5,157 nucleotides of DNA, from positions 1 to 5,157 of the forward strand of contig URJY01000051.1 in assembly GCA_900548275.1 (NCBI GenBank), given 5' to 3'. Numbering within the stretch: position 1 is the first letter of the stretch; every line of letters starts with the position of its first letter. The notes under the pieces are model-generated. The model saw only the letters and a list, made by a program, of their open reading frames with translations, ran no database searches and had not been told where the DNA came from. The position numbers and the translations under genes were made by a program. Shown here in pieces: positions 1 through 5,061 of this stretch. Source of the stretch: an uncultured Opitutales bacterium (GTDB lineage Bacteria; Verrucomicrobiota; Verrucomicrobiia; Opitutales; Intestinicryptomonadaceae).

Positions 1-4
1 ATTT

Positions 5-96
5 TTCATTATTCATTCTTAATTCTACAGCTCCTATCGTCGCGTGGGTTCTTTTGGCGTTATAAAATGTACGCCAAAATTCATTCATTATTCATT
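5..96. repeat. 13-bp direct repeats TTCATTATTCATT at 5-17 and 84-96
   Basis: The 13-mer TTCATTATTCATT occurs identically at 5-17 and 84-96, with further ATTCATT-like copies around both (for example 79-88). The two copies bracket the hairpin at 52-79. ATTCATT-type low-complexity repeats are common in intergenic DNA of many bacteria, so this could be slippage-prone AT-rich sequence or the edges of a small decayed repeat element. Nothing in the window decides between them. Confidence 0.5.
52..79. repeat. Perfect 9-bp inverted repeat TTTTGGCGT / ACGCCAAAA
   Basis: TTTTGGCGT (52-60) is exactly complementary to ACGCCAAAA (71-79), with a 10-nt AT-rich loop. Neither strand has a T-run right after the stem, so it is not a canonical intrinsic terminator. 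It could be an operator-like palindrome or part of a small repeat. The 9-mer GTACGCCAA at its right side (69-77) recurs in the palindrome near the other end of the window (5118-5126), which is suggestive but could be chance. Confidence 0.5.
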
Positions 97-138
97 AAAA
101 ACCTTGCCATCTCGCGTCTTTCCCCTTAGTTTGCGGGT

Positions 139-1497
139 ATGTTATTTGAACGCGAATTATTAAAACGCATTCCACGTTATCAGGCTGACGGTTTGCTTGA
201 TTCCGATTCGGCGGTTCGGCTTACCGCCCATTTGTCGGCTGTTCTCAATCGCGGAACGTCGCCGTTTTTCAATGCAATCTATTTTGCGGGGGCGATTCTC
301 CTGATTGTTTCCGTTTGTCTTTTCGTCAACAATGTTTGGGACGGGCTTTCGGTCGGCGTGCGTCTGGGGCTTGCGTTTGTGCCGCTTGCGGTTTCTTTTA
401 TATTGGGGCTTTGGGCTTTGTTGTTCGGGCGCGGCGCGTTTATGCGCGAGCTTGCGGCGGTTGCTGCCATTGTTTCGTTCGGCACGCTGTTTTGTCTCGT
501 GGCGGGTGTGTTGAATATCGAGGACAATTTTCACGATTACTCCGTGCTTATGATTTGCCTTTCGCTGCCGCTCGTGTTCGTTTTCGATTCGCGCGCGGCG
601 GCGATGGTTGTCGCAATTTGGTGTTCGATTGTTGCGGATTTTGGATACCGCGACAATCTTTGGGGTGTGGGCGACGCGTTCTTTGCCGCGGCGGTTTTTG
701 CGGTCGTCTTCGTCTATACTTTTAAAAACTGGCGCGATGCGGGTATTCCGAATTTCGTTTTGGGGCTTGTTGTTTGTGGATATCTTGCGTCGCTTTCGTA
801 CAATGTGCCCGAAATGTTCGTGCGCGGATTTTGTCCGTTGCTTGCCCAGCCCGACTTGCCGAATCTCTACGCCTTTTACTCCTGTGCGATGTTCGGCGCG
901 GCGGCGGTTATGTTATCGTGGGCGTCGCGTTGGGGCGGTTTGCCTCTTTGGAAAGTTCCGCAGCTGTATGTGGGGCTTGTGTTGATGTGCGGCGCGATGA
1001 TGGCTCTCAACAATTCGGGTTGTTTTAAAAGCGGCATATTTTTCGAGTCTGCGGAAAAAATCGCAAAACTTCATTCTGTTTCGATTCCTGCGGCGTTGGT
1101 GCTCGATTTCGTCCTCGTTGCGGTTTTTGTTGTCTGGATTCTGTCGTTGGTTCGGGCTTTGTGCGGACGCGAAAAAATCTGGGGCGCGTTGATTGCGGGG
1201 CTTATGTTTCCGTTCTATTTTGCGGCGTTGTTCGGACGCGGCGGATATTTTCTTTTTGTCGTTCTTTCGAATGCGGTATTCTTTGCGTCGGCTGCGGCGT
1301 TTGCGTTTTCGGGAATACGGCGGCGCAGTTTTCTGCTTTTGAATATCGGTGTGGCAATGATTGTCTGGCAGGGTTTTATTCGTTTGGTAGCGATGGATTC
1401 GGCAATATTCTTCCGCGCGGCGTTCTTCGGCGTGTGCGGGTTTGTGCTCATCGGCGCGAACTATTTTCTGAAAAGGAGGCTTTGCAATGAAAAATAA
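139..1497 (+). CDS. DUF2157-type polytopic membrane protein
   Basis: Predicted inner-membrane protein of 452 residues with no known biochemical function. Residues 1-40 form a charged cytoplasmic head with the feel of a DUF2157 N-terminus (ERELLKRIPRYQADGLLDSD). About 12-14 hydrophobic segments follow, roughly at 43-64, 75-97, 103-126, 133-169, 178-194, 206-220, 244-263, 273-290, 316-341, 349-394, 398-418 and 424-447, with the Arg/Lys-rich end KRRLCNEK after the last. I see no catalytic motif. The ATG is fixed by an in-frame stop 12 bp upstream; the ribosome site there is poor. Its stop codon overlaps the next gene by 11 bp, so the two are very likely co-translated. DUF2157/DUF4401 proteins are often encoded beside GDYXXLXY proteins, which fits the neighbour. 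The family call is from protein style and context, not an alignment; DUF4401 is the alternative. Confidence 0.72.
   Translation: MLFERELLKRIPRYQADGLLDSDSAVRLTAHLSAVLNRGTSPFFNAIYFAGAILLIVSVCLFVNNVWDGLSVGVRLGLAFVPLAVSFILGLWALLFGRGAFMRELAAVAAIVSFGTLFCLVAGVLNIEDNFHDYSVLMICLSLPLVFVFDSRAAAMVVAIWCSIVADFGYRDNLWGVGDAFFAAAVFAVVFVYTFKNWRDAGIPNFVLGLVVCGYLASLSYNVPEMFVRGFCPLLAQPDLPNLYAFYSCAMFGAAAVMLSWASRWGGLPLWKVPQLYVGLVLMCGAMMALNNSGCFKSGIFFESAEKIAKLHSVSIPAALVLDFVLVAVFVVWILSLVRALCGREKIWGALIAGLMFPFYFAALFGRGGYFLFVVLSNAVFFASAAAFAFSGIRRRSFLLLNIGVAMIVWQGFIRLVAMDSAIFFRAAFFGVCGFVLIGANYFLKRRLCNEK
1471..1479 (+). promoter_or_regulatory. Shine-Dalgarno site AAAAGGAGG inside the end of the first gene
   Basis: AAAAGGAGG ends 7 nt before the ATG at 1487 and lies within the last codons of the upstream membrane-protein gene. 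It fixes the start of the second gene and shows that this genome uses anti-Shine-Dalgarno pairing at least at some genes. The 11-bp gene overlap with an internal strong site points to coupled translation and paired amounts of the two proteins. Confidence 0.85.
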
Positions 1498-2128
1498 ATT
1501 GCGCGCGTTTGTGTTTGCCTGCGTTGTCGTCGTCGGGGCGTTCGCGGGGATGTATATGATTCGGGATGCCGACAACATCGTAAAAAACGGGCAGGAGTTC
1601 CGCTTTAAATTGGAGAAAATCGACGATATAGGGTATCACAGTTACGACGGACGTTGTTATACGCCCGATATTGCGACGCTTTACGCGCCGTATACGCGGA
1701 AAATTCCGCTTGTCGAAAAATACATCAAGGATAATGCCGCCGAAAAAGAACCTCTGAAAAATCTATTTTTTTCGATAAACCCCAAAGTTTACGTTGCTTT
1801 GGCGCGCGATTCCGAGGGCTTTGCTGCCGCGAAGTCGTATTCCGAAAAGCCGCCCAAGGACGGCGCGTATATCGCTACGGAAACCGACCATTATGAAACA
1901 GCCGTTCTCGAGGGGGATAAGTGGGTTAAACTCGAAAAGCCGCGGTTGCGTTTCGATATGCCGAGTTTCGAAATGACGTTCTCTAAAAAACAGCTCGAAA
2001 GAATCGACAATTATCTGAAGACGATAAAACAAAAAGAGCGAAAGGGGTATGTGGTGGTGAAGATAAAGGACGGCAAATTTATTCCGGTGGGTATCGTGGT
2101 GAACCAAAAATCCCTCTTGGGCTTGTGA
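1487..2128 (+). CDS. GDYXXLXY-type membrane-anchored protein
   Basis: A 213-residue protein with an N-terminal signal anchor (hydrophobic residues about 7-25 after MKNKLR) and a polar remainder that should face the periplasm. The layout follows the GDYXXLXY family: a strand-rich start (GQEFRFKLEKID, 35-46), the position of the signature motif (here YDGRCYTPDI, 53-62), a segment VYVALARDSEGFA (101-113), PPKDGAYI (122-129), a helix with many Lys/Glu (about 165-185), and an end GYVVVKIKDGKFIPVGIVVN. The signature itself is degenerate: it reads G-R-C-Y-T rather than G-D-Y-x-x-L. Placement directly after a DUF2157-type gene supports the call, and the role of the pair is unknown. The last codons and the stop (LGL plus TGA) lie within the left arm of the palindromic element starting at 2119, so the natural C-terminus may have been altered by it. 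Confidence 0.65.
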   Translation: MKNKLRAFVFACVVVVGAFAGMYMIRDADNIVKNGQEFRFKLEKIDDIGYHSYDGRCYTPDIATLYAPYTRKIPLVEKYIKDNAAEKEPLKNLFFSINPKVYVALARDSEGFAAAKSYSEKPPKDGAYIATETDHYETAVLEGDKWVKLEKPRLRFDMPSFEMTFSKKQLERIDNYLKTIKQKERKGYVVVKIKDGKFIPVGIVVNQKSLLGL

Positions 2129-2146
2129 AATCGGGCTTGATACGGC

Positions 2147-2221
2147 ACGATTGGCGTTTTTGCGAAGCAAAGGCGCAAATCGTTCCAACGGGAGATTGGC
2201 GCAAAGGCGCAAATCGTCCAA
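2147..2221. repeat. Two tandem diverged copies of a hairpin repeat unit
   Basis: Unit 1 (2149-2183) is GATTGGCG, then 11 nt TTTTTGCGAAG, then CAAAGGCGCAAATCGT. Unit 2 (2194-2217) is the same GATTGGCG and CAAAGGCGCAAATCGT without the 11-nt insert. Both continue into CCAA after an optional T. Unit 1 folds at 2147-2183 as a near-perfect hairpin of about 16 pairs (two G-U) with one mismatch and a GAA loop. Unit 2 keeps a shorter hairpin at 2194-2215 (GATT/AATC plus GCGC/GCGC). The 11 nt present only in unit 1 form the apical part of its stem. No T-run follows, so these are not intrinsic terminators on the + strand. Confidence 0.65.
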
Positions 2222-2233
2222 TTCGGGCGTTTC

Positions 2234-2291
2234 GCGTTTGAGGCGGCAATGACACGTATGTTTAATACGCTTACATCGCCGCCCCAAACGC
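2234..2291. repeat. 58-nt imperfect hairpin
   Basis: GCGTTTG (2234-2240) pairs with CAAACGC (2285-2291), and GGCGGC (2242-2247) with GCCGCC (2278-2283). ATG (2249-2251) pairs with CAT (2274-2276), and CGTAT (2255-2259) with ATACG (2265-2269) around a GTTTA loop, with single mismatches and one internal loop between these helices. That gives about 21 pairs. It is the third hairpin inside the palindromic element, with no T-run after it. The GCCGCC strand can alternatively pair with GGGGCGGC at 2355-2362. Confidence 0.6.
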
Positions 2292-2400
2292 AAAGCCACC
2301 GTCTGAATCCCGATTTGACAAGCCCTGCCTAAGAAAAAGGACATCGGGCTTTACGGGGCGGCTTTCCTCTTCGGCGATTTTTTTTGATGAAAAAAGCTTC

Positions 2401-2428
2401 TTGACAAAACTTCTTCGTAGGGTAAAGT
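2401..2428 (+). promoter_or_regulatory. Sigma70-type promoter for rpmF
   Basis: A perfect -35 hexamer TTGACA (2401-2406) is followed after 16 bp by TAAAGT (2423-2428), which matches four of six bases of TATAAT. Transcription would start near 2435, giving a leader of about 30 nt that ends in GAAAGAGG (2448-2455), nine bases before the rpmF ATG. Position and spacing fit a housekeeping promoter for L32 that may also feed plsX by read-through. It lies downstream of the palindromic element, so that element is not part of the rpmF leader. Confidence 0.6.
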
Positions 2429-2464
2429 TCTGCTTTTTATTAAATTTGAAAGAGGTATTTAACC

Positions 2465-2644
2465 ATGGGACAACCAAAACGCAAACAGTCTAAGCAACGC
2501 ACCCGCATTCGTCGCGCGGCAAACCACTACGAACTTCCCCAGTTCGCGAAAGACCCGACGGACGGTTCTATCTGCATGTCGCACAGGGTCAATCCCTCGA
2601 ACGGGATGTACCGCGGCAAGCAGGTTATCAGCGTAAAGATATAA
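2465..2644 (+). CDS. rpmF: 50S ribosomal protein L32, zinc-ribbon-less form
   Basis: A 59-residue basic protein of the large ribosomal subunit. The N-terminus MGQPKRKQSKQRTRIRRAAN matches the L32 pattern (PKRKxSKxRxxxRRA), and the end SHRVNPSNGMYRGKQVI matches the family's PHRVCPxCGxYxGRQV. Length is typical (about 55-65). When it is laid on the zinc-ribbon form, the four metal-binding cysteines correspond to Asp30, Asp33, Asn43 and Asn46. The only cysteine, Cys37, is not at a ligand position. This is therefore a C-minus type L32, as E. coli also has, and should not bind zinc. The start is clear: GAAAGAGG lies nine bases upstream and a promoter sits at 2401-2428. It precedes plsX and fabH, the usual bacterial order. 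Confidence 0.93.
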   Translation: MGQPKRKQSKQRTRIRRAANHYELPQFAKDPTDGSICMSHRVNPSNGMYRGKQVISVKI

Positions 2645-2648
2645 CTAT

Positions 2649-2720
2649 AGCCCGATTAGGGGGTGTGCTTGATTGCTCCGACGGCGCGGCAGGGTCGTGT
2701 GCGGGGCTTTCGGGTTTTTT
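2649..2720 (+). terminator. Possible weak rpmF terminator (long loop, T6)
   Basis: Five bases after the rpmF stop, AGCCCGA (2649-2655) can pair with TCGGGTT (2710-2716, including one G-U), and a T6 run occupies 2715-2720. The 54-nt loop may hold a small inner helix (CGAC with GTCG). The long loop makes this much weaker than the terminator at 2776-2814, and it may not act. Confidence 0.22.
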
Positions 2721-2775
2721 GCGGGTCGCCGCGTAAAGATTCTTGTGCTTCCTTTCGGTCTTTTTTAATTGTAAT

Positions 2776-2814
2776 GCGGGATTATTTTTGTAATAACTCC
2801 CGCGTTTTTCTTTT
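2776..2814 (+). terminator. Intrinsic terminator or attenuator between rpmF and plsX
   Basis: GCGGGATTATT (2776-2786) pairs with AATAA (2792-2796) and TCCCGC (2798-2803) around a TTTGT loop with one bulged C. This gives an 11-bp stem followed by G and then TTTTTCTTTT (2805-2814). It is a textbook rho-independent terminator shape. It sits 132 bp after the rpmF stop and 45 bp before the plsX ATG. It should end most rpmF transcripts, leaving plsX to read-through or to a promoter that I could not identify. Confidence 0.75.
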
Positions 2815-2859
2815 ACGCGGTGGCAGATTGCTTTGCCGCAAAACTCCAATTTTCGCACG

Positions 2860-3957
2860 ATGAGTAATCCCATTCCGACTATAGCCGTCGATGTTATGGG
2901 TTCCGATATGGGACCCGAAGAACTCATTATCGGCATCCGTCAGGCACTCTCCTCCGATAAAAGCGACTACCGCATTATCGTTGTCGGCGACGACAAAGTA
3001 GTTTCGCCGCTCCTCGTGCGACACGGCGTGATGAAGGACAACCGCGTCAAAATCTACAACGCCTCAGAGGTCATCGAGATGGACGAAAAACCCATTCAGG
3101 CGATGAAAACAAAGCGCGACTCGTCGATGATGCGTTCGATTGACCTCGTGAAAATAGGCACTGCCGACGCCGTTTTGAGCTGCGGCAACACGGGCGCGCT
3201 GATGGCGGGCGGCACAATCAGGCTGCGCACGATGGACGGAATCGAACGTCCCGCGCTGGGTACGGTCATCCCCGGAAAGCTCAAGAGTTTCATTATGATT
3301 GACGTGGGTGCCGCGCCCGACCCAAAGCCCGAAAGTCTTGTCGACAACGCAATTTTGGGCGCGAACTATGCGCACGTCGCCCTCGGCATAAAAAATCCGC
3401 GCGTGGGGCTTCTTAGCAACGGCACGGAAGACTGCAAGGGCAACAGTCTTGTCCAGACCGCGCACAGGCTTTTCAAGGCGCAGGAGGGTGTAATAAACTA
3501 CGGCGGGCTAATCGAGGGCTTCAACCTTTTCGACGGCGAGTTCGACGTTGTTGTGTGCGACGGTTTCACGGGAAATGTCGTGCTGAAGTCGCTCGAAAGC
3601 TCGATAAGGATGTTCAAGACAATCCTCAAAGAGGAAATTATGCGTTCGTGGGTCTACAAGCTCGGCATTTTGATTGCAAGCGGCGCGTTCAGGAGCCTTA
3701 AAAAACGTCTGCCGATTGACAAATATTCGGGCGCGCCGCTCTTGGGTTTGAACGGTCTTGTCGTAAAAGCCCACGGTTCGAGCAACCGCAAGCAGATTGC
3801 GGGCGCAATCGAGATAACTTTACGCTGTCTGCGCAAGCATATGCAGGAGCGGATTAAGGAGGACGTTTCGCGTCTGAAAGACATCGTTGCCCAAAACAAG
3901 GCGGCGGCGTTGGAGCGCGAGAAGAAAGCCGCGCAGGAACGCGCTTCGGCTTCGTAA
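2860..3957 (+). CDS. plsX: Phosphate acyltransferase PlsX
   Basis: PlsX converts acyl-ACP and phosphate to acyl-phosphate, the donor used by PlsY to make lysophosphatidic acid; it acts as a peripheral protein on the inner face of the membrane. With the ATG at 2860 the product has 365 residues. Family landmarks are all present in order: IAVDVMGSDMGP (8-19), KPIQAMKTKRDSSM (77-90), SCGNTGALMAGG (107-118), GIERPALGTVIPG (127-139), GLLSNGTEDCKGN (183-195), VVCDGFTGNVVLKSLE (231-246) and YSGAPLLGLNGLVVKAHGSS (289-308). A charged Ala/Lys/Glu/Arg-rich tail (about 328-365) extends past the core, making it slightly long for the family. A TTG at 2833 in frame would add nine residues, but these are unlike PlsX N-termini, so the ATG is preferred. 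No Shine-Dalgarno sequence is visible before either start. The gene lies between rpmF and fabH, its standard partners. Confidence 0.95.
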   Translation: MSNPIPTIAVDVMGSDMGPEELIIGIRQALSSDKSDYRIIVVGDDKVVSPLLVRHGVMKDNRVKIYNASEVIEMDEKPIQAMKTKRDSSMMRSIDLVKIGTADAVLSCGNTGALMAGGTIRLRTMDGIERPALGTVIPGKLKSFIMIDVGAAPDPKPESLVDNAILGANYAHVALGIKNPRVGLLSNGTEDCKGNSLVQTAHRLFKAQEGVINYGGLIEGFNLFDGEFDVVVCDGFTGNVVLKSLESSIRMFKTILKEEIMRSWVYKLGILIASGAFRSLKKRLPIDKYSGAPLLGLNGLVVKAHGSSNRKQIAGAIEITLRCLRKHMQERIKEDVSRLKDIVAQNKAAALEREKKAAQERASAS

Positions 3958-3962
3958 AATTC

Positions 3963-3999
3963 ACGGGGCGGTTGGACTGTTTTTAAGCCGTCCCGTTTT
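3963..3999 (+). terminator. Intrinsic terminator after plsX
   Basis: ACGGGGCGGTT (3963-3973) pairs with AGCCGTCCCGT read from 3986 to 3996, an 11-pair stem with two G-U pairs and a 12-nt loop. TTTTG and a further TTT follow (3996-4006). It starts five bases after the plsX stop. The T-tract is interrupted, so it may be leaky and allow some read-through into fabH. Confidence 0.62.
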
Positions 4000-4029
4000 G
4001 TCGTTTCGGGCATTCCACCCGATTCCGCA

Positions 4030-4035
4030 TATAAA
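4030..4035 (+). promoter_or_regulatory. Possible -10 element for fabH
   Basis: TATAAA lies 24 bp before the fabH ATG, within the short AT-rich gap after the plsX terminator. It matches five of six bases of the -10 consensus and would give a leader of about 18 nt. No good -35 is found 16-18 bp upstream (the nearest TTTCGG is too far away), so the call is weak. It is listed because the terminator before it leaves fabH needing some promoter or read-through. Confidence 0.28.
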
Positions 4036-4059
4036 ACAGAACAAATTTTTATCTGAAAA

Positions 4060-5061
4060 ATGGATTTTAAAAAGCCAAACTCAATCGTCATTTCTGGGAC
4101 GGGCAGGTATGTTCCCGAAAAGGTTTTGACAAACGACGACCTCTCGAAATTTCTCGACACTTCCGACGAATGGATTTTCGAACGCTCGGGCATCCGCCGC
4201 CGCCACATTGCGGCCGACGGCGAGGCGGCTTCGGATATGGCGTTGCACGCGTCGCGCAACGCGCTCGAAATGGCTGGCATAGACGCATCGCAGATAGATT
4301 TGGTCGTGTTGACAACCGTCAACCCCGATATGGCGTTCCCGTCGACGGCATGTCTGCTTCAGGCAAAGCTCGGAATCAGAAACAACATTCCGTGTTTCGA
4401 CCTAAGCGCGGCGTGTTCGGGTTTTGTATACGGCGTCGAAGTGGCAACGCGTATGATGCAAAGCGGAATGTACAAAAACGCGCTCGTGGTGAGCTCCGAA
4501 AAAATGAGCAGCATTGTCGACTGGCAGGACAGGTCGACCTGCGTGCTTTTCGGCGACGGCGCGGGCGCGGTTGTCTTGCGCGCGTCCGACGACGAGAACG
4601 TCGGGATAGTCGGCACGGTGTTGGGTGCGGACGGTTCGGATACCGCTATGCTTTGTATGCCTGCGGGCGGTTCGCTTTTGCCGACATCCGCCGAGACGGT
4701 CGAAAAGCGGCTTCACTTTGTTCGTATGGACGGCAGGGAGGTCTTCAAGCACGCCGTAAAGATAATGCAGGAGAAGGCGCTCGAGGTTCTCGACAGGTGC
4801 GGGGTTTCCGCCGAGCAGGTTTCGCTTTTGATTCCCCATCAGGCGAATACTCGCATAATTCAGAGTGTTGCGAAGCGTCTGAACATTCCGTCCGAGAAGG
4901 TCTATGTGAACATCGAGAACTATGCGAACACGTCGTCTGCGTCGATACCGATTGCGTTGGACGAGGCGATGCGCGGCGGCAGGATAAAGCGTGGGGACTA
5001 TGTATTGTTTGTAAGTTTCGGCGCAGGTCTAACGTGGGGAGCGACGCTTGTCCTCTTTTAG
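4060..5061 (+). CDS. fabH: 3-oxoacyl-[ACP] synthase III (FabH)
   Basis: FabH (KAS III) starts type II fatty-acid synthesis in the cytoplasm by condensing an acyl-CoA, usually acetyl-CoA, with malonyl-ACP. The 333-residue protein is full length. The catalytic triad is intact: Cys119 in SAACSGF, His260 in IPHQANTRI and Asn290 in NYANTSSASIP. Other landmarks are the N-terminal SGTGRYVPEKVLTN, TSDEWIFERSGIRRRHIA (34-51), the FPSTA loop with Phe93 at the position of E. coli Phe87, LFGDGAGAVVL (163-173), and the C-terminal SFGAGLTWGATLVLF. Phe93 would be compatible with a short straight-chain primer, but substrate choice cannot be fixed from this. No Shine-Dalgarno sequence precedes the ATG; the leader is A/T-rich. 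It follows plsX by 102 bp with a terminator between. No fabD, fabG or acpP follows in the 96 bp left in the window. Confidence 0.96.
   Translation: MDFKKPNSIVISGTGRYVPEKVLTNDDLSKFLDTSDEWIFERSGIRRRHIAADGEAASDMALHASRNALEMAGIDASQIDLVVLTTVNPDMAFPSTACLLQAKLGIRNNIPCFDLSAACSGFVYGVEVATRMMQSGMYKNALVVSSEKMSSIVDWQDRSTCVLFGDGAGAVVLRASDDENVGIVGTVLGADGSDTAMLCMPAGGSLLPTSAETVEKRLHFVRMDGREVFKHAVKIMQEKALEVLDRCGVSAEQVSLLIPHQANTRIIQSVAKRLNIPSEKVYVNIENYANTSSASIPIALDEAMRGGRIKRGDYVLFVSFGAGLTWGATLVLF

Larger units (their letters stand above)
1..138. other. AT-rich intergenic region upstream of the membrane-protein pair
   Basis: No gene is visible here. The stretch is markedly more AT-rich than the coding DNA after it and contains a direct repeat and an inverted repeat that are listed separately. 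A TATAAA at 61-66 resembles a -10 box but lies in the loop of the inverted repeat, and no convincing -35 sits 16-18 bp upstream, so I do not call a promoter. An in-frame TAG at 127-129 just before the first gene bars any upstream extension of that gene. Confidence 0.6.
2119..2325. repeat. Palindromic element with 27-bp imperfect terminal inverted repeats
   Basis: The left arm (2119-2145) and the reverse complement of the right arm (2299-2325) match at 23 of 27 positions. The best block is GGGCTTGTGAAATCGGG (2119-2135) against CCCGATTTGACAAGCCC (2309-2325), with one mismatch in 17. Between the arms lie hairpins at 2147-2183, 2194-2215 and 2234-2291, so the transcript could fold as a multibranched structure closed by the arms. 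I see no ORF worth calling inside, and no clear target-site duplication. A partial third copy of the arm, ATCGGGCTTTACGG, sits at 2343-2356 in direct orientation (the left arm reads ATCGGGCTTGATACGG). Candidates are a MITE-like or REP-like non-autonomous repeat, or a structured RNA. The pairing is directly visible; the identity is inference. Confidence 0.6.
2129..2464. other. 336-bp non-coding region between the membrane pair and rpmF
   Basis: No credible gene on either strand. From left to right it holds most of the palindromic element (to 2325), a partial direct copy of its arm (2343-2356), GGGGCGGC at 2355-2362 that is fully complementary to GCCGCCCC at 2278-2285, a T8 tract at 2378-2385 followed by an A6 tract, the rpmF promoter (2401-2428), and the rpmF leader with its ribosome site. 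The T8 tract has no perfect stem immediately before it. The nearest possible stems are AAGCCC (2320-2325) with GGGCTT (2346-2351) and the 8-bp pair above, so a terminator ending the upstream transcript here is possible but not convincing. Confidence 0.6.

Noticed and set aside
913..1578. Long open frame on the - strand opposite the first membrane-protein gene
   Set aside because: It is the antisense of a T- and G-rich membrane gene, rich in Arg/Lys/Asn with no recognisable fold or ribosome site, and it also spans the junction of two well-supported genes.
2147..2221. CRISPR array or part of one
   Set aside because: Only two diverged copies exist, of unequal length, with no regular spacers and no cas genes in the window.
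2315..2320. A second perfect TTGACA upstream of rpmF
   Set aside because: No -10-like sequence lies 15-19 bp downstream, and the hexamer is part of the right arm of the palindromic element.
2119..2325. Integron attC site
   Set aside because: The element has inverted arms, but I find no GTTRRRY / RYYYAAC core sites at the right places, no cassette structure and no integrase in the window.
1763..2344. Open frame on the - strand crossing the palindromic element
   Set aside because: It is mostly antisense to the GDYXXLXY-type gene and its first part is translated repeat arms and hairpins, so no protein is supported.
2631..2740. Direct repeat GCGTAAAGAT at 2631-2640 and 2731-2740, exactly 100 bp apart
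   Set aside because: Only 10 bp match, the flanks do not, and the first copy is coding sequence of rpmF, so chance is the likely reason.
2663..2863. Short + strand frame between rpmF and plsX
   Set aside because: It runs through the intrinsic terminator and its T-tract, lacks a ribosome site, and its product resembles no known family.
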